This document shows, piece by piece, positions 63,916 to 64,000 of a stretch of DNA of 64,000 nt. The translations under genes and the position numbers were made by a program. Location: contig NZ_KI913949.1 of NCBI RefSeq assembly GCF_000332095.2, forward strand, positions 4,860,769 to 4,924,768, read 5' to 3'. This DNA is from Leptolyngbya sp. PCC 6406 (GTDB lineage Bacteria; Cyanobacteriota; Cyanobacteriia; Phormidesmidales; Phormidesmidaceae). A model generated the notes under the pieces. The model ran no database searches. It was given only the letters and a program-made list of their open reading frames with translations, and was not told the origin of the DNA. Numbering within the stretch: position 1 is the stretch's first letter; every line of letters begins with the position of its first letter.

Positions 63916-64000
63916 ATTTGGAACCCGTGGTGCTTGATACCGTCTGCAAAAATACTTAATCAAATCTTCATGGAATCCTGATTGAATATCAAGATTCAGC

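Overview
The window reads as cyanobacterial chromosome. The octamer GCGATCGC (HIP1) recurs throughout. Several genes are typical of the phylum: a DASH cryptochrome, an NdbB-type quinone reductase, an NhaS3-like antiporter, the MlaE/DUF3119/DUF3086 row, a CrtU-like carotenoid desaturase beside a Rieske oxygenase, the grpE-dnaK-dnaJ-tusA-rsgA row, and pilB-pilT-pilC. Base composition is moderately GC-rich, and the genus cannot be fixed from the sequence. I see no rRNA, tRNA or CRISPR array.

Layout. 1-5.7 kb: an Uma2 remnant behind a terminator, a small conserved protein, cry-DASH, peroxiredoxin Q, an intact Uma2 nuclease, a nuclease A inhibitor-like protein, KDPG aldolase and a protein with a Ser/Asp repeat tract. 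5.9-12.7 kb: mtnA, a DUF1016 nuclease with three palindromes in front of it, an unannotated 27-residue membrane microprotein, a HAD hydrolase, NdbB and a CPA2 antiporter. 12.9-20.9 kb: RmuC, an M16 protease, a four-gene + strand row (mlaE-like permease, DUF3119, DUF3086, GT2-TPR) and murI. 20.9-27.5 kb: NhaS3-like antiporter, nitrilase-family amidase, Ser/Thr kinase, a conserved protein and AnmK. 28.3-33.6 kb: a compact, AT-richer minus-strand glycan cluster (GT4, methyltransferase, GT2, flavoprotein, GT2), probably acquired. 33.7-35.5 kb: an MNT/HEPN toxin-antitoxin pair and an orphan ABC-2 permease. 36-39.3 kb: a Rieske-containing carotenoid desaturase and a Rieske oxygenase, a plausible synechoxanthin pair. 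39.9-45.7 kb: sufE, an MpaB-family protein, a phosphohexomutase, a Cys-repeat exported protein and dxs. 46-51.7 kb: the Hsp70 cluster with tusA and rsgA. 52-56.8 kb: the type IV pilus motor genes. 57-64 kb: NlpC/P60 peptidase, trpS, DUF429 protein, glucokinase, CPBP protease, clpS and small conserved genes.

The most distinctive feature is a crowd of short non-autonomous repeats in at least seven families. Several have terminal inverted repeats beginning CTAG or TTAG. They sit almost exactly at gene 3' ends, and the terminal CTAG often supplies the stop codon (nlpC, trpS, the DUF429 gene, sufE). In eda and murI the repeat also encodes the last residues. Other items worth a second look are the three palindromes in front of the DUF1016 gene, a loopless 48-bp perfect palindrome between pilT and pilC, the microprotein with a strong Shine-Dalgarno, and a HEPN protein whose usual catalytic His is Asn.
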